Shown here in pieces: positions 41,101 to 54,008 of a stretch of 64,000 nt of DNA. Position 1 is the stretch's first letter, and every line of letters starts with the position of its first letter. The translations under genes and the position numbers were made by a program. Origin of the DNA: Aphis gossypii (taxonomy: Eukaryota; Arthropoda; Insecta; Hemiptera; Aphididae); the NCBI RefSeq assembly GCF_020184175.1, contig NC_065531.1:72262604-72326603 (forward strand), written 5' to 3'. The notes beneath the pieces are model-generated. The model was given only the letters and a program-made list of their open reading frames with translations, was not told where the DNA came from and did not search any database.

Positions 41101-44079
41101 TAATACTTATTATACAAGTCTTTATAGACAATTTATATAAATTATATACATATAATATTATGTAAGGTACATTAATTATAGATATATTTATTAATATATA
41201 CCTAATGTTATATTCATGATTTATTCTAATTTTTAAAATAATATTTAAACACTAACGTATATTTAAAAACAACAATATATTATTGGTTATTGACTTATTG
41301 TTTGTTATACCGTTACAGATACAAGGTAATTTTTTTATAATGAACCTGTTGCACAATATCCAAATCATATTGACCCTAAAAGTACCTACTCTACTTTTCA
41401 TTATTGGTTTGTAGTACTTTGGAATATGGGTTTGGTGATCCTAATTAGGAACTCTCTTTAAATTTAACATTTTGAGTGACTCGTTTTTAAATTTACTGGA
41501 TCTATAGATATACTATATTATATACTAGATAGCCCTCGCCTGTCGTGTTAAGTAAGACTTTAATTCAGTAACTATTTAATGACTCACTTGACGTTTGTTA
41601 AATTTCAAGTTCATCAATAATTTTTTATTCGGAAAACCCAATTCTCCTACTCCTCTGCATCCTAACTTATCTAAATTTTAAATTTTCTTTCACTCAGAAA
41701 TGGTGTCTCCTTTTTCATTCCATTAATTATCACAACCTAATAAGTCGAATGAATTTATTATATCACATATTTCCATTGCCAATGTTAACCCTTTATTCGC
41801 TTTTTAAATTATATTGAATTAAATTGCCCTGTATCACATGTTTGTATACAGTGACGTATTTAAGATTTATTTGAGGGAAGGGGGAGATATGACTAAAATT
41901 ATCTTTATCAAACGCTCCAGTATTTCATTACCTACAGATAATGAGAAAACACAATTATAATCATATAAATATAAGTTTAAAAAACATAAAAAGGGGAGAT
42001 ATATCTCCCTAATCTCCCCCGTAAATAAAGCCATTGTCTGTATACTATATAGTATATACTAATACATACATTTTTTAATATTGTACGATAATATGTAATA
42101 TCTAAATATATTTGAACTATGTATGTATTTGTGTCGAAAAAGCTAATAAGTCTGCTTATTGTTTAAAAAATAAGTATTGTATAAAGTATATAAGAAATTT
42201 ATATTTTTAAAAATATATAATGGGGTACTCATGTTTTATTTTTCGAATCAGCTTATATAATTTTTGAGGTTTTCTATTATAAACAAAAAGTTTTAAAAAA
42301 TATTTTATCAAATCTTCGATAATGTAAATTTATCCATTAAAACTTATAACGTTAAAATTTGATTAATGCCTTTGTTAGTATAAATTGAATTAATAATTTT
42401 ACAATGTAAACACTTTGACAACTTTTAAACTTGATCAATCATTATTTCAACAAACTTCAGATAAAAAGTTAAAATAACAATATAATAAATTAAAATATGT
42501 ACTTATGTGAATGTATTACAATACTATATATATCTATGTATACAATATAGTAGTAGACTGTATTTTTTAAAGATGTTTAATACTTTTATGATAATGTTCG
42601 ATTTATATTTTAATCATGAATACTTATGAAGTCAAAATCTGTAGAATACACTAACCTACTTATTGGGTTCAAAACAAAATATTAATCTATACTGATTATA
42701 ACTACTTAACTTAGTCCTTGGAAAGTTGGAAGTATTTTCGGACTATTATGTATAAGCAACAGCCTATGAACTTTGTTGAAATATTAATGTAAATATTAGT
42801 GTATAATATTATCGTTTTCACTATTTTCAGTCTTTGGTCGCGTATGTTGAATCGTTGAAAATACACTCCAAAAGGTTTTCTAATGTTTTCTATTGTTTCA
42901 TTGATATGACGGAATTGTTGTCCGAAAACCCAAAGACAAGAACGTATGGCGCACTTCACGAAGAAATGATAAACGACTTTATGTACAATTTCAGAGATAT
43001 AAAAAATCAATATGAGGTGAAAAAATAAAACATACGTAACATTATATAGAATATTTTCTAAGCAACATTATATACATAATTTGATAGGAAAAAATACAAT
43101 ATTTTAAATTTATCATTATTCATTACTCATTCTACACACCAGCTGTAAATGTAAATAAAATATTATGTTTCTGGTAGAGCGGAAAACCAAACTGACATCA
43201 GGACGCCTGGGAATTGCATTTTTAAATGCATAAAATATTTACCTTAATATACTATTTATTATTTCATATTGAATTAGTCGACCACAATTAAAATATTGAT
43301 AATCTAAACACTTATCAAGACAATATGATGACGCAGGTTTCACCGGGTACACCACGAGATTAAAAATGTCCGTTTTTTTAGTTTAATATTTCATAATGAA
43401 TTATATATTTACTGATATTAATATTAAATACCTAGGTACATACAAATATTCAATAATTATACATCATCGTTTTATATATATATTAAAAAATTACTAAATT
43501 AATTTTATAATTATTTATGAAGTTAACTTAGCGTATTTTTCAGCTTGAAATTGATTAAATAACGATAAAAGAATGTGAATGTTGTATAAATAATTAGTAT
43601 AATATTAATTAGCGTGCAGTTGAAACTAGGTCATTTTCCCAGCTATTATAATTAATTTTACTTATACATATAAATAATACTTTTATCGCTCATCCCTCTT
43701 TATAAGACGTTTTTGTGAAGTATCTAATCTTATCGGGAACTTAAAAAAAAACCTTCACAAAAGAATGAGATTGAAAGATTATTGGCGACGTTTCAAATAA
43801 AACTATTTGTTTACAAGAAAATGTCCAAAAGGATTTAAAGTTGTTATTTGTTTTTCAGATGGAACTCTGCGACTTTTTGATAAAACTTAAGGGTAGCGCA
43901 ATACGAGGTCTGGGAACACTAGCCTTGAGGATCGACTTTAACGGCTATTACTCTTCCAACGGTATAAAAACAATATAATTATACTAACATTTGTCTACTG
44001 CATAATTCTCACATAAAAAATATCAAAGAGGTACCTATATAAAAATACGATTATTTCTTCTACATTTTCAGAGAATTGA
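35146..44079 (+). CDS. Gamma-tubulin complex component 3 (GCP3 / Grip91), 741 aa
   Basis: GCP3 is a core subunit of the gamma-tubulin small complex and ring complex that nucleates microtubules at centrosomes and spindles. I read 15 exons: 35146-35161, 35234-35403, 35474-35563, 35623-35770, 38085-38371, 38439-38636, 38688-38815, 38884-39041, 39107-39302, 39364-39556, 39631-39763, 40094-40305, 42831-43016, 43859-43961, 44072-44079. All have GT-AG borders and phases match throughout (2226 nt). Family marks: a helical N-terminus (about 1-92); the GRIP1 core W-x3-GEIEDKHGEFFI (315-330) followed by W-x4-TLR; MLLGRGDF (448-455); FGPCLSHYANVFQFLWRLK (530-548) opening the C-terminal gamma-tubulin-binding half; and LGTLALRIDFNGYY (723-736), matching the usual GCP3 end. 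At 741 aa it is shorter than the roughly 900 aa usual for the family, mainly in the linker after residue 92, and it is strongly diverged. It hosts an antisense Jockey relic in intron 4 and a MITE in intron 12. Exon 12 start and exon 4 end are the least certain borders. Confidence 0.88.
35771..35877 (+). other. Read-through frame and poly(A)-like site after GCP3 exon 4
   Basis: If the exon 4 donor (GTAAAC at 35771) is not used, the frame continues 35 codons to a TAA at 35875-35877. That stop overlaps a double AATAAA-like sequence, aaataaaataaa. Intronic cleavage here would make a short product holding only the N-terminal region of GCP3. The splice form is favoured because exon 5 continues the GCP3 homology in the correct phase. 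Confidence 0.3.
35911..37265 (-). pseudogene. Degenerate Jockey-type non-LTR reverse transcriptase
   Basis: Read on the minus strand, this part of GCP3 intron 4 shows RT blocks in the right order with frameshifts and stops between them: ISKILKIW near 37260-37235; NQFGFLNGK near 37190-37165 (the QFGF-x2-G block); DRGSKVLGLFLDII near 37120-37080, with the AFDTV block lost; a GLREKIFKLLKSYL segment near 37010; GITHSVPYCIALGLLL near 36920-36870 (the GVPQGS-LGPLLF block); and YADDTAIL at 36806-36783, the catalytic box. The 3' end runs into an (ATT)n tail at 35911-35925, as non-LTR elements often have. The copy is 5'-truncated (no endonuclease seen) and inactive. It is antisense to the host gene. 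Confidence 0.78.
41849..42040. mobile_element. Eroded short inverted-repeat element in GCP3 intron 12
   Basis: The left end cagtgacgtatttaagattta pairs loosely with the inverted right end cagacaatggctttattta. Such CAGTGRCGTA-type ends are common on short DNA transposons in insects. The interior is purine-rich (gagggaagggggagatat) and mirrored by atatctccctaatctccccc, giving a hairpin. Flanks share TATA only, so the superfamily is not decided. Confidence 0.45.
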
Positions 44080-47000
44080 AAACATTGGACTAGAATGTAT
44101 ATAATCGTGGATTAGTTGCGAGTAGTATAAGCTGGTACCAATATAAAATGAGATCATTTATTTATTTATTTATTTTTTGAAAAATACATGAACATAACTT
44201 TTGATTGTAATTGTCCTTTTTTGCTATATTTCTACATGCAAAATTTTTACGATAACCGTTAACGTTAAGTACCTATACATAAAAACATTTTACGTTGCCT
44301 GTAAAATAATATCATACGACTATACGATTATTATACGATATTCAAAGGCACCAATAAATGTTTACCAGTAATGCTGATAACTATAGCTGTATCATAATAT
44401 GAAAAATAATATTATTATTAAGAAACTATACCTACCTGTACCGGCTAGTCCGGCTGTACCTATCTATAAAAAAAATGCATAAAATAAAAACATTTAATCA
44501 TAAATTAAAATTGATTTAAATCATAGATCTTTATATAGTATTCCAATAACAATTCAACCCAAGGTACAATATTGGTGTAATCTTTATGCAAGTTTCGAGT
44601 GGAACGCAAATATACCTACACACAAAAATAAGTGATCGTGGGCACCCTATTTGTGACGTATAACTGAGTAAAAAACTAAAAGTTAGGAGAGGGGGCAATA
44701 TAATTTATTTATTAGACTACCTAATCGTTATTTTTTTTCTTAAAACTCATTTTTATATGAATTGGAAACAAATTATAGATAACCTTGTCATTAAATAATG
44801 TACACAATTATTTATGCATTAGAGTTCATAAAATAATATAATAATATACAATAATTTAAGAAAAATATTTTTTTTATCTTATAAATATATGTTAAATGAA
44901 TTATAGCATTCTTTTTTTTTAACTTAGAAGATTTTTAAGATTTCTACTGTTAACATATCTTCAATCGTGAGGGTCAGGTTAAGGTATCATTTGCCCTTTT
45001 CTTCACACACACAGCTACGCGTCTACGCAACTGTGCCTTATAATATATGCATAGACAGAAGTGCAGCAAAGTGGAGTAGTTACGGGTAGTTGCTCCCCCC
45101 CCCTAAACAAAAATCTTTTTTATAATGGTTAAAACAAAATAAATATGACGTTTAGTTTAACTAATAACTTGTAATTTGTATCTATCATAAATAGGTACAT
45201 TTTAAAAATCCCGCCCACTGGCACAGCGCATGATATATATTACTGGAGATAAACTATAGGTACTCAAGTCTAAAAGTACCTATGTACTATTTCTTATAAT
45301 GAATTTACCTAACTTACAACTTGGGGCGCTATTTGTGTACACCGACCTTACTGATGCCTATCTACACAAAAACGCATTCAATTAAAATAAGTTATAGAAT
45401 TGTAAAAAGTTGGGTACTAATAATATTTTTAAATTGTTAATTAATGTCAATGACCGAGAACCGAAGAAATATGAAAATAATACTATAGTATAGTATACCA
45501 TATAGTATTTTACCAGTAAAATATAATTATAGGTAGGTATAATTTTATCGATAACTTATTATATTATATTTCGTTGTACCTTGTATGGCTCAATGGCTAG
45601 ATGTGTGTGTGACGTGTGCGTATGTACGTATTATAAAATGATTAATTTAGATAAACTTTTTAAACGTAGGTATGCAATATGGCGCGATAATATTGTTAAA
45701 ATAAAAAAAATGCGATACCTAGTCGGAAATTACCGCATCAAATTATAATTTATAACTCAATGTATATTAAACTTTTCAGTAGGTATAAACACTTAAGTAC
45801 CTACTAAAATGCATTATGCATTTTTAAAAATTGAACAAAATTGAAACATCTTACTATAATTAGCAATTTTTATAAAAAAAAGTCAATAACAATTTTTTAG
45901 AGTAGGTACTTACCTATATCGTAATGTCGTGGTTATAGCCCATAGATATCTATTCAAAATTTGAACAAAATATAAAAAATATCTCTTCTCTACAGATCCA
46001 CATTGGTGTTCTTCCGAGAGCACACTACTAGCGTCCGAAATTATTATCATTAGTTGAGTCGCGTCCCGCAAAAAAAAAAAATATTCAAAAAGGGACACAG
46101 TTATTTGCGTCCCGGTATACCTTTTTTATAACTTAATTGAGTCCCGAAATCATGGATATAATCGATATCAATATGTTAATAAAAGAAATACATTGATACA
46201 CCAATTTTATTTTTATTAAAATATAAAAGTTTCATATTGTTATCACATAATTCATATCAATATACGAAATTCATGGTGTAAGTAGCCAAATGGTTATAAT
46301 AGTTGTGGTTCAATTCAAATATGGTATAATATAATTTAATGTACTAACCTATTGTATTTATTAAAATAAATAATTAAATTTTTTTATTTATTTCAAATAG
46401 TTAACTTTACTTTATCATTTTACTGTATATTCCCTTCTTGTCTGTCAATGGTTAAATGTATAGAAAGTTTTGATTAATATTTCATTAAAATCTTCAAATT
46501 TATGTATGTGCATAAATGCATAATAATTTTTTTGTAAACGTTAATTAAGGTAAATACACATTTATTATTTTATTTATATACTCATTATTGATAATTATTG
46601 ATTAGGTACTTTTAAAATTATTTGTATTTTTCGTCCTAGCACAATATATTTTTAATTAATAATACATTTTTATAGTTAACTAAATGGTTGTTAGTAATTA
46701 GGTATTTATTAAATGATCACCTAAATTTAAAATAGAGGCAAATATTGCTCCACTGAAGCTTCTATAAAGTAAATTAAAATAGTAGGTATTTTACTCAAAA
46801 ATTTTTACAAAAACAATTTTAAAATCTAATTAGGTAATATACTTAATTTCCATAAAATAAGATTAGGCTTATACAATATGGCATGATTAATTTCCATACC
46901 CCTCTTATTCATTTATAACAATTATTATTGTATACCCGTCTTAATGATCAAGAACAATATTTTGAAAAAATTATTTACAATGTAGTTGGACCTGGCCACT

Positions 47001-47885
47001 TTTGAATATTAGTTATAACTTAATTGTATTACTATTTTCCTTTTTACATATTTTTTCTTATACATATATAATATAATATATATATATATATGTATATATT
47101 ACTATTATTTATTATTGATTTGTTATGGTTAAATTTCAAATCTATAATTGTTTGTACTTGGGTCACGGCCCATTCTGTAATAAAACAAAATAAAAACAAT
47201 AAGAAAAAACTCCATGTGAATAGTTTAATATTTTTTTTTATTTTCAACACATTATAATATGAAGTAATTAAGTTAGTTTAGACGACATCATATTATAATT
47301 TGTACGAAAACAAGATAGTCATACATCACAAATCTCTAAAAACTACTCAATAACGATGCAGTCTTATCTTTAAAATATATAAATCAGCAATTCTAGACTA
47401 ACTTATAACAAAATTATTATTACTATGATACATTTTAATTTTTAATTTTCGTGATGATTTTTCATACGTTAACACATATTAAAGTACTTGTTAAACAATA
47501 ATATAATAGTATGTGTAAATAATTAATATTTTTTTTAATGGTTATAACAAATAAAAAAAGTAAAATATAACTTTTGTTTGAATTTTAAAAGTTCTATTTT
47601 GCAATTTTTTTCCATTTCTGTACATGTCATACATATTTTACTGCATCGTATTCAGTTGTTTAAAAACATTTACAACATTTTGTAAGTAAACAACCCACGA
47701 AAAATTGAAAAATGTTTTATAAAGTAACTGAACTGTGAATTTAAGATTCACTATTTTTTTTATAGATACATATTTTAGTATGCACTGTAGTAATATATAA
47801 ATAAATATATAAAACAACAAAAATAAGGTATGAATCAAAATGGCATTTACAAGAAATTGGAACATGTGCAATAAATTAAATGCTT
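44080..47885. other. Spacer between GCP3 and the Mff 3' end
   Basis: No gene is seen. The left part should hold the GCP3 3'UTR and the right part (to about 47.2 kb) the Mff 3'UTR, since the genes converge. A patch near 45040-45110 with agtggagtagttacgggt and a run of C looks like one end of an eroded DNA transposon. A patch at 46050-46150 repeats gcgtcccg/gagtcccg three times within 100 bases. Confidence 0.4.
44353..44358 (+). terminator. Candidate GCP3 polyadenylation signal
   Basis: A canonical AATAAA lies 274 bases after the GCP3 stop codon on the coding strand. It is one of several possible A-rich signals in this AT-rich stretch, so assignment is tentative. Confidence 0.3.
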
Positions 47886-50734
47886 CTAACGTCTGGTTAA
47901 CCATGATGCAAATTTAAAAACCACATAACTGCATACCAATGTGACAATTAATTTTCTTTCTCTGACATAAAAAGGTAGTGAAGCTACATGTTCTAATTCA
48001 ATAACTCGGCGTGACACGCGACCCATCTGCTGGCGCAAGTGAGCTAATTCTTCAGATATTGTCATTGGTTCACTCATGCTTGTATTGAAGAAGCTCATAC
48101 TAAAAAAATAAAATATATCATATAATTAAATACATTAAATAAAAACATAATTTATTATTATTTATGAATTGAAAAAATTCTGTTCCACAGTATTCTATTA
48201 TAATTTGAATACCTAGTAACACATACACCATTGTACATTAATCAGATTACAATATAAGATTACACTATACTGATATTTCTTATCATCATCTCTAAAACAA
48301 ATAATGTTCCCACCATCTCTCTTTTAAATTCAATTTATTTAACAAAGAAGAGATCTTTCTCTATAGAAAAATATTTCATCGGGCTTTAAATATTTCAATT
48401 ATAAATAAGATACAAATATATATATATTTTTAATACAATTAATTATTTAATATATATTATTTAAATTAAATTAAATATTTAAAAATAACTGGTAGATAAA
48501 GTTTTCTCTTTTTAATTAGTTAATAAATATTTTTATTCTAGTTAAATTCATATAACAGTTATATAATTATGAAGTAAAAATAATTTTATATAAATCTCAA
48601 GTTCAGTATAGTCTCATTTTACACTTTTATAGAAAATAGAAATGTGTATTTTGTTTTATTACAGAAAAACATTTATATTACTTTGGATTTTGGATTTGCA
48701 CATTATTAGCCACTGGTTCATTATTGTTCGGAATTGATTCTTCACTTTGTTCAGTACTCATAGATTTCAGTTCAAAGTCATCCAACACAGAAGGGAAATA
48801 ATGTCTTGACATGGTAATTTTTTGTGGTGGAGTCTAAAATTTATATTTTTGGACAGTTAATAATATTATTACAATATATGAATATAACAATAACATATTA
48901 CATGCACACGAATAAATTCTTCAGGGGGTGGCTGTGGAATGATCAAATCATCAATTGCAAATTCTCTTGGTTTTGATGAAGATCCCTGATGCTGATTATT
49001 ACCTATGCGATAATATTTCATTACATTATGATTTTGTAAATAATTTAAAAGTTAATTATTTAAATTTAAAATTGATGGAACTATATTATGTTAACTGTCA
49101 ATGCTAACAAATAAAAACATTGTTTTAATCTACAATAATATTTTATATCAATATAGAAAATTTAAGAATAGAAAATTAAAAGTATGACTTTTCATAAGTA
49201 AAATATAGTGTAAATGTGTAATGATATTTATTTAAAATTTAATAAAATACAAAAATATATCAGTATACTGAGCACTAACAGGTTACATAAAAAATTTTAT
49301 ATTATACATACATACTAAGAAAGTTTTTGCATGCTCTGATTTGATTATTATCAGTCTCAATTTGAGACTAAATAAATTAAAAATACAACCAAATTATCAA
49401 TTTTCTATCATTACTTTAGAATAGGGGTCAGCAACCCATAACTTGCAGAAGGATGTTAAATTTTCATGTTTTATTTTTGTTCAATAAATAATATTTTTCA
49501 TACATAATTTAGTTCTTTTGGCTTAATAAATGAAACATAATCTAATTTTTAATAGATTTATAATAAGTATTACCTGGTTGAAATACTATTATTAACTAAT
49601 CAGTCAAAGATAATAACTAATATCAAAAAATTAACTAATCAATTGTAGGCACAGAAATTGAATTAATTTACAATTTTGTAGGTATATATTTTTTTTCTAA
49701 AATCTGTATTATTTTTTATATTTATAAAATTAAAAGTATTTATCATACATAAATATATTTTTTTTTTTTTTATTAAGGCAGCATTTGATGAAAAGTTGAA
49801 AAAATAAGCCAGCATGGTTAAAAAGATTGCCAACCCCTGTTTTAGAAGAATTTCCTTACATTTTTTTAACTTATGAATATTAGTACTTTACATTGTACAA
49901 TTGAATAAATAAAGCAATGAACTATTGGCCTCAAAATCTAAATTGATGATAATTAAATAATTCTAGAGTAATGTTACCATGTACAAATAAAATTATTATT
50001 CACAAGAATTTAATTAAAAGTTAATGCTAAGTGTGTTAGATTCATAACTGGAGATTATATCTACTATACTTAGATTCTATTTAGATGTTATAACATTTAA
50101 ATGATACATATTATAATGTGTTATACTGTTTATATGCATAGTATGAGTGGTTTTGTTAAAATGCACAGGATCGCCTATTCAAAGACGACGACTGCATGCA
50201 TTTGAACACTATAAAAAAATTAAAAATATATGTGTTCATGCGTAAATAAATAAAACAACTTTTTTAAATTTAAGAATCAACATTAACAAATTTATATTTG
50301 TCATAATTAAAATATAAATGATACAGATCACTAATTCGTTAAAATTGTAATTTAATAAGTAAACATCATATGAAATTAAGAAAATGTAGGTAGTTTTTCA
50401 TAAAGAAATGTTTGAAACTATAAAATAAAATGTTATACTTACAAATAAATAAAACTTAGTACCTACATATCTATATCAAATTATAATACCAGAAATAAAA
50501 TACAAGTTACACAACCTAAGATAATGTTTTGCGAAAATCATAGTTACCAATAAGAACAATTTTTTCTGGAACTCTCATGTCAAAATTGTCTCCAAATCGG
50601 CTGTTATCGTCAGTGTAGTAGTTTGATGACCGATAATTAGAAACATCTCCATTTACTCGAATACTCTTCGGTACTTGCATCTTATTGTTTATCTCTTCGG
50701 TGAAGTCAACATCGTAAATGTGGTGTTCCTCCAT
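47886..50734 (-). CDS. Tango11: Mitochondrial fission factor (Mff / Tango11), 217 aa
   Basis: Mff is a tail-anchored outer-membrane protein of mitochondria and peroxisomes that recruits the dynamin GTPase Drp1 for fission. The insect orthologue is Tango11. Exons on the minus strand: 50734-50548, 49002-48902, 48833-48682, 48099-47886; all borders are GT-AG and phases agree (654 nt). Seen in the protein: the paired MQVP (19-22) and MRVPEKIVLIG (53-63) motifs of the N-terminal Drp1-recruiting region; a VHTPPQKITM segment (95-104) of the TPPR type; a coiled-coil helix ISEELAHLRQQMGRVSRRV (161-179); and a hydrophobic tail anchor (about 197-212) ending in basic LTRR. The start is the first ATG of an uninterrupted exon. 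Introns 1 and 3 both have in-frame stops at or just after the donor. Intron 1 contains a hAT-type element. Confidence 0.92.
49422..49839. mobile_element. hAT-type non-autonomous element in Mff intron 1
   Basis: The left end taggggtcagcaac and the inverted right end caggggttggcaat match the CAGGGGTYGGCAAY terminal pattern of many hAT elements. The flanking octamers are ctttagaa (49414-49421) and ttttagaa (49840-49847), a 7/8 target duplication. About 418 bp, AT-rich, with no transposase frame. It sits wholly within intron 1 of Mff and does not touch its splice sites. Confidence 0.78.
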
Positions 50735-51576
50735 TGCAAATTAAATTATACAAAAATATCTAAACATAAAAGTATTTTGATATTAAAATGATCGATATCG
50801 TTAAAAACGACTTTAATAGCTAACCTCGATAATTAGTAGCTATTAACTTGTTCTGTTCAACAATGCGCTTTGATTAGCCACAACAAATTGTTTTTAATTA
50901 AAGATTTAAAAGATTTAACCACGAAACTACAAAAATATCAGCCCTTATAGCTGATATTGTAAGTTGTAGATCACCGTGAATAATAACAATGGTCTAATGA
51001 TAAGAAAAACATCCGTTAAAACGAAATGATAAAAAAATATATTTTTGTACTGCTTTCTCGACCAGGAGAACTATACAAAAATATTGAAAATTTTTGATCA
51101 ACTAAAAGTGGGATGTGGGATTGTAGGAAATGGAAACTCGGATCACTTATAAAGTTATAAGATTCGGTTCTTAGTTTTCTACGGAATACGGAATACGGAT
51201 TGATTTATTTGGTTTATTAAATTAATCCAGTTAAAATACCTGTTCGTCAGAATCAGATTATATTTTATTTAAAAAGTAAGAACACAATTCCCTAAACAAT
51301 ATATAATAAATCTATGACCCACGATTTAAGATAGGTACTACTTACATCGTGCTGTGACCTGTCGTAAATGGCTACTACGGTTAAATTTCACCTATTTTGT
51401 GAATTTGATTATTCATTTAAATAATAAAATATTCAATAATATTTAATGATAAAATAGAAAATTTAAAAATAAATTTAATTTACTGTTTAGTAACCATGCC
51501 CATTAAAATGCGTACTGTAGCTTGTAAGGCGCAGGCACTGAATATTAATTCAAGTGCTTGAAAAAACTTTTTTTTT

Positions 51577-51850
51577 GATTCTGAACGGAGATAAAAATTA
51601 AAAAGTTTTTTGTACGAGGACACTTTATTGTTCAAAAAATGCTCTAATATTCAACTACAAGAGAGATTTTTGGTACCTAGTAAATTAGATTTAGACCGCA
51701 TTCAATATGTAAAAGTTTACAAATACATTTCCAAATAATTAGAAGAAATGGAAATAATTACCCAAAACCGGGAACATACGCAAAATAAGTTTTTGACAAA
51801 ATCGATTTGAGTTGACCTAAAACTTTCAAGTTCAATAAATGTTTATATGA
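51577..51850 (+). repeat. Dispersed repeat copy B (gattctgaNcggag family)
   Basis: It begins gattctgaacggaga and carries the shared aaattagatttaga block near 51681 and a gggaacatacgcaaaata block near 51770, in the same order and orientation as copy A at 20271. Divergence is high. The family identity is unknown and no coding capacity is visible. Confidence 0.45.
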
Positions 51851-54008
51851 CATATGTGCATTTTCAAAGTACCTTTATATTCATAAATACCTAAAATGTA
51901 AAGTTTATTTTGTCATACGACTTAGTTCTTACCAAGATATAAACAACATAGTACGAGAGTAAAAGATGCTGTTTGAATGAAGTCTATATAATATATATAA
52001 TATTACTAATGTACCTACTTACGACTTACCAACTCAGTATATACTTATGTTTACATTGTTTACACAAAACTTATATTGTTCAATTGAAGGAATAAACACT
52101 AAGTTTGTGATTTCATTATTTCTATAAACTTTTTAATATTAGGTAGGTATACTTACAGTAGTCAGTAATCACAATCATGTTTATTCCTTCGATTAAATAA
52201 TAAAAGTTATGTGAAAACAATGTAAATAAAACTACAAAAGTGCTGAGTTAATACTTAATAACTAATAAGTATCTACCTATATACTACCTACTATATATTA
52301 TATTATAAACAACATAACTATAGACCTTATATTATTAACGGTTAGATGTTAGAATGTTAGATTCTTCTATTGCCGATGACAAAAGTCAAAATGATTTTAA
52401 TGATAGGACAGGTATATAATTTTTATTATACAGGCATACTTAGTAATAGACAATAGTAACTAGTACCTACCTAACTTACTATTATACTCATTATCTTGAA
52501 AAATATATTTCACCATAAATTACTCATTACATAATATTTTTCGAAAGATATATATTTATTGTTATTTTTATTTTTATCTTTTTATAATTTTAGATGGTAC
52601 TTGTTTTTTTAATTTCGTATTCGGATTAAAATATATATTTTTTAATTTTTATAAAAATCAAATTTCAAATAAGTAGTTTAACTTGCAATGCAAGTATTTT
52701 AAATAACAAAATAAAATTAGTAAAAATATTTTATAATTATTTAAAATTATGTTAAATAATATTTTTTAGTACCTATTGAAAGTTAATAAAAATATTTTTA
52801 AATCAAATTTGAGAAAAGATACCTAAAATTAACATAAATGTATCTATTCTCTTACATAGGTATTAAATATAAATATTTACATTTTTCCTAATTTTAACAT
52901 CTACTCAATTTTGAATTATGATATACAAACTATCTATACAATACGACTACCTATACATAATAAATTATAATAAAATAAAACTAACTATATACAAGTACTT
53001 TTATTTTATGGAAAATATGAACAAGCTTAGACTTAAGAAAAACTATTTCATGTATAAACTTTTAGAATTAAAATCATTATTATCACATTACTTACCATAA
53101 CCTATATAACTTATGCATTAGGTACTTAACTACCCATAATGAAAAAGGTCAATTATTCTATGATGAATTGTGTCTTATTTGTATTCAATTCCTATGACCT
53201 ACAATTTTTTAGTTACATAAAAAACATCAGTTTATTACAATATTTTTTTTTATTATTTTATGAATAATATTAGGTATGTGAAAACGATTACCCAATTTAT
53301 CTTATGGGTTAATATTCTTGATCTATGACCATGGTTTTCAAAATTCATTTGATTACTTTATTGTTGTATTCATTTTTTAATTTCTGTTAAACCGTTTTAT
53401 ATTAATTTTTCATTGTTTTGATATTATTCCTTAACCTGTTCAATAATTAGAAAATAATATCAGAAATAAAGCATTTTTATAACTTAAAGCCTAAAGGTAA
53501 CCATTAAGTTTATGTTCTATATCAATCAATCATTCATATTAATAATTATAATCTAAGATTATTTTATTTTTGTCCAGAATCATATTTTAATTTTCAAATT
53601 GTATACAACATTACTTATTCTATTTTATTTTATTAGGTAACATTAAAATGTGCTCCATATTATATAATAATAATTATCAAATGACTAATAATAAATAAAT
53701 ATATTGTATACACATTTCAACAGTCGTCACAACCAAGAGATAACAAAATATTATGAAATATTAAATATTTAATTCACATTTCAAACTATATGAACTTACT
53801 TAAACTTATAACATAATATTTCAATTGTAATTTTGTAATCAATAGAACAACTAGACAACTAAATAGAATTTACATACATTTTTACTATTATCATAAGTAA
53901 TGTATTAATATATGATTATTATTTAAAACAGCATAATTTTCATGACTTTAAAATTAAGATTGGTTCATACAAATTTTACAAAAAAACTATTGTACAGTAT
54001 ATCCAATC

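Noticed and set aside
43712..43763. Small inverted repeat (ttttgtgaag / cttcacaaaa) in GCP3 intron 13
   Set aside because: Ten-base arms are expected by chance at this scale and no flanking duplication was seen.
47638..47904. 88-codon minus-strand frame overlapping the Mff end
   Set aside because: It overlaps the last Mff codons in another frame and lies in the Mff 3'UTR; hydrophobic only because of AT-richness.
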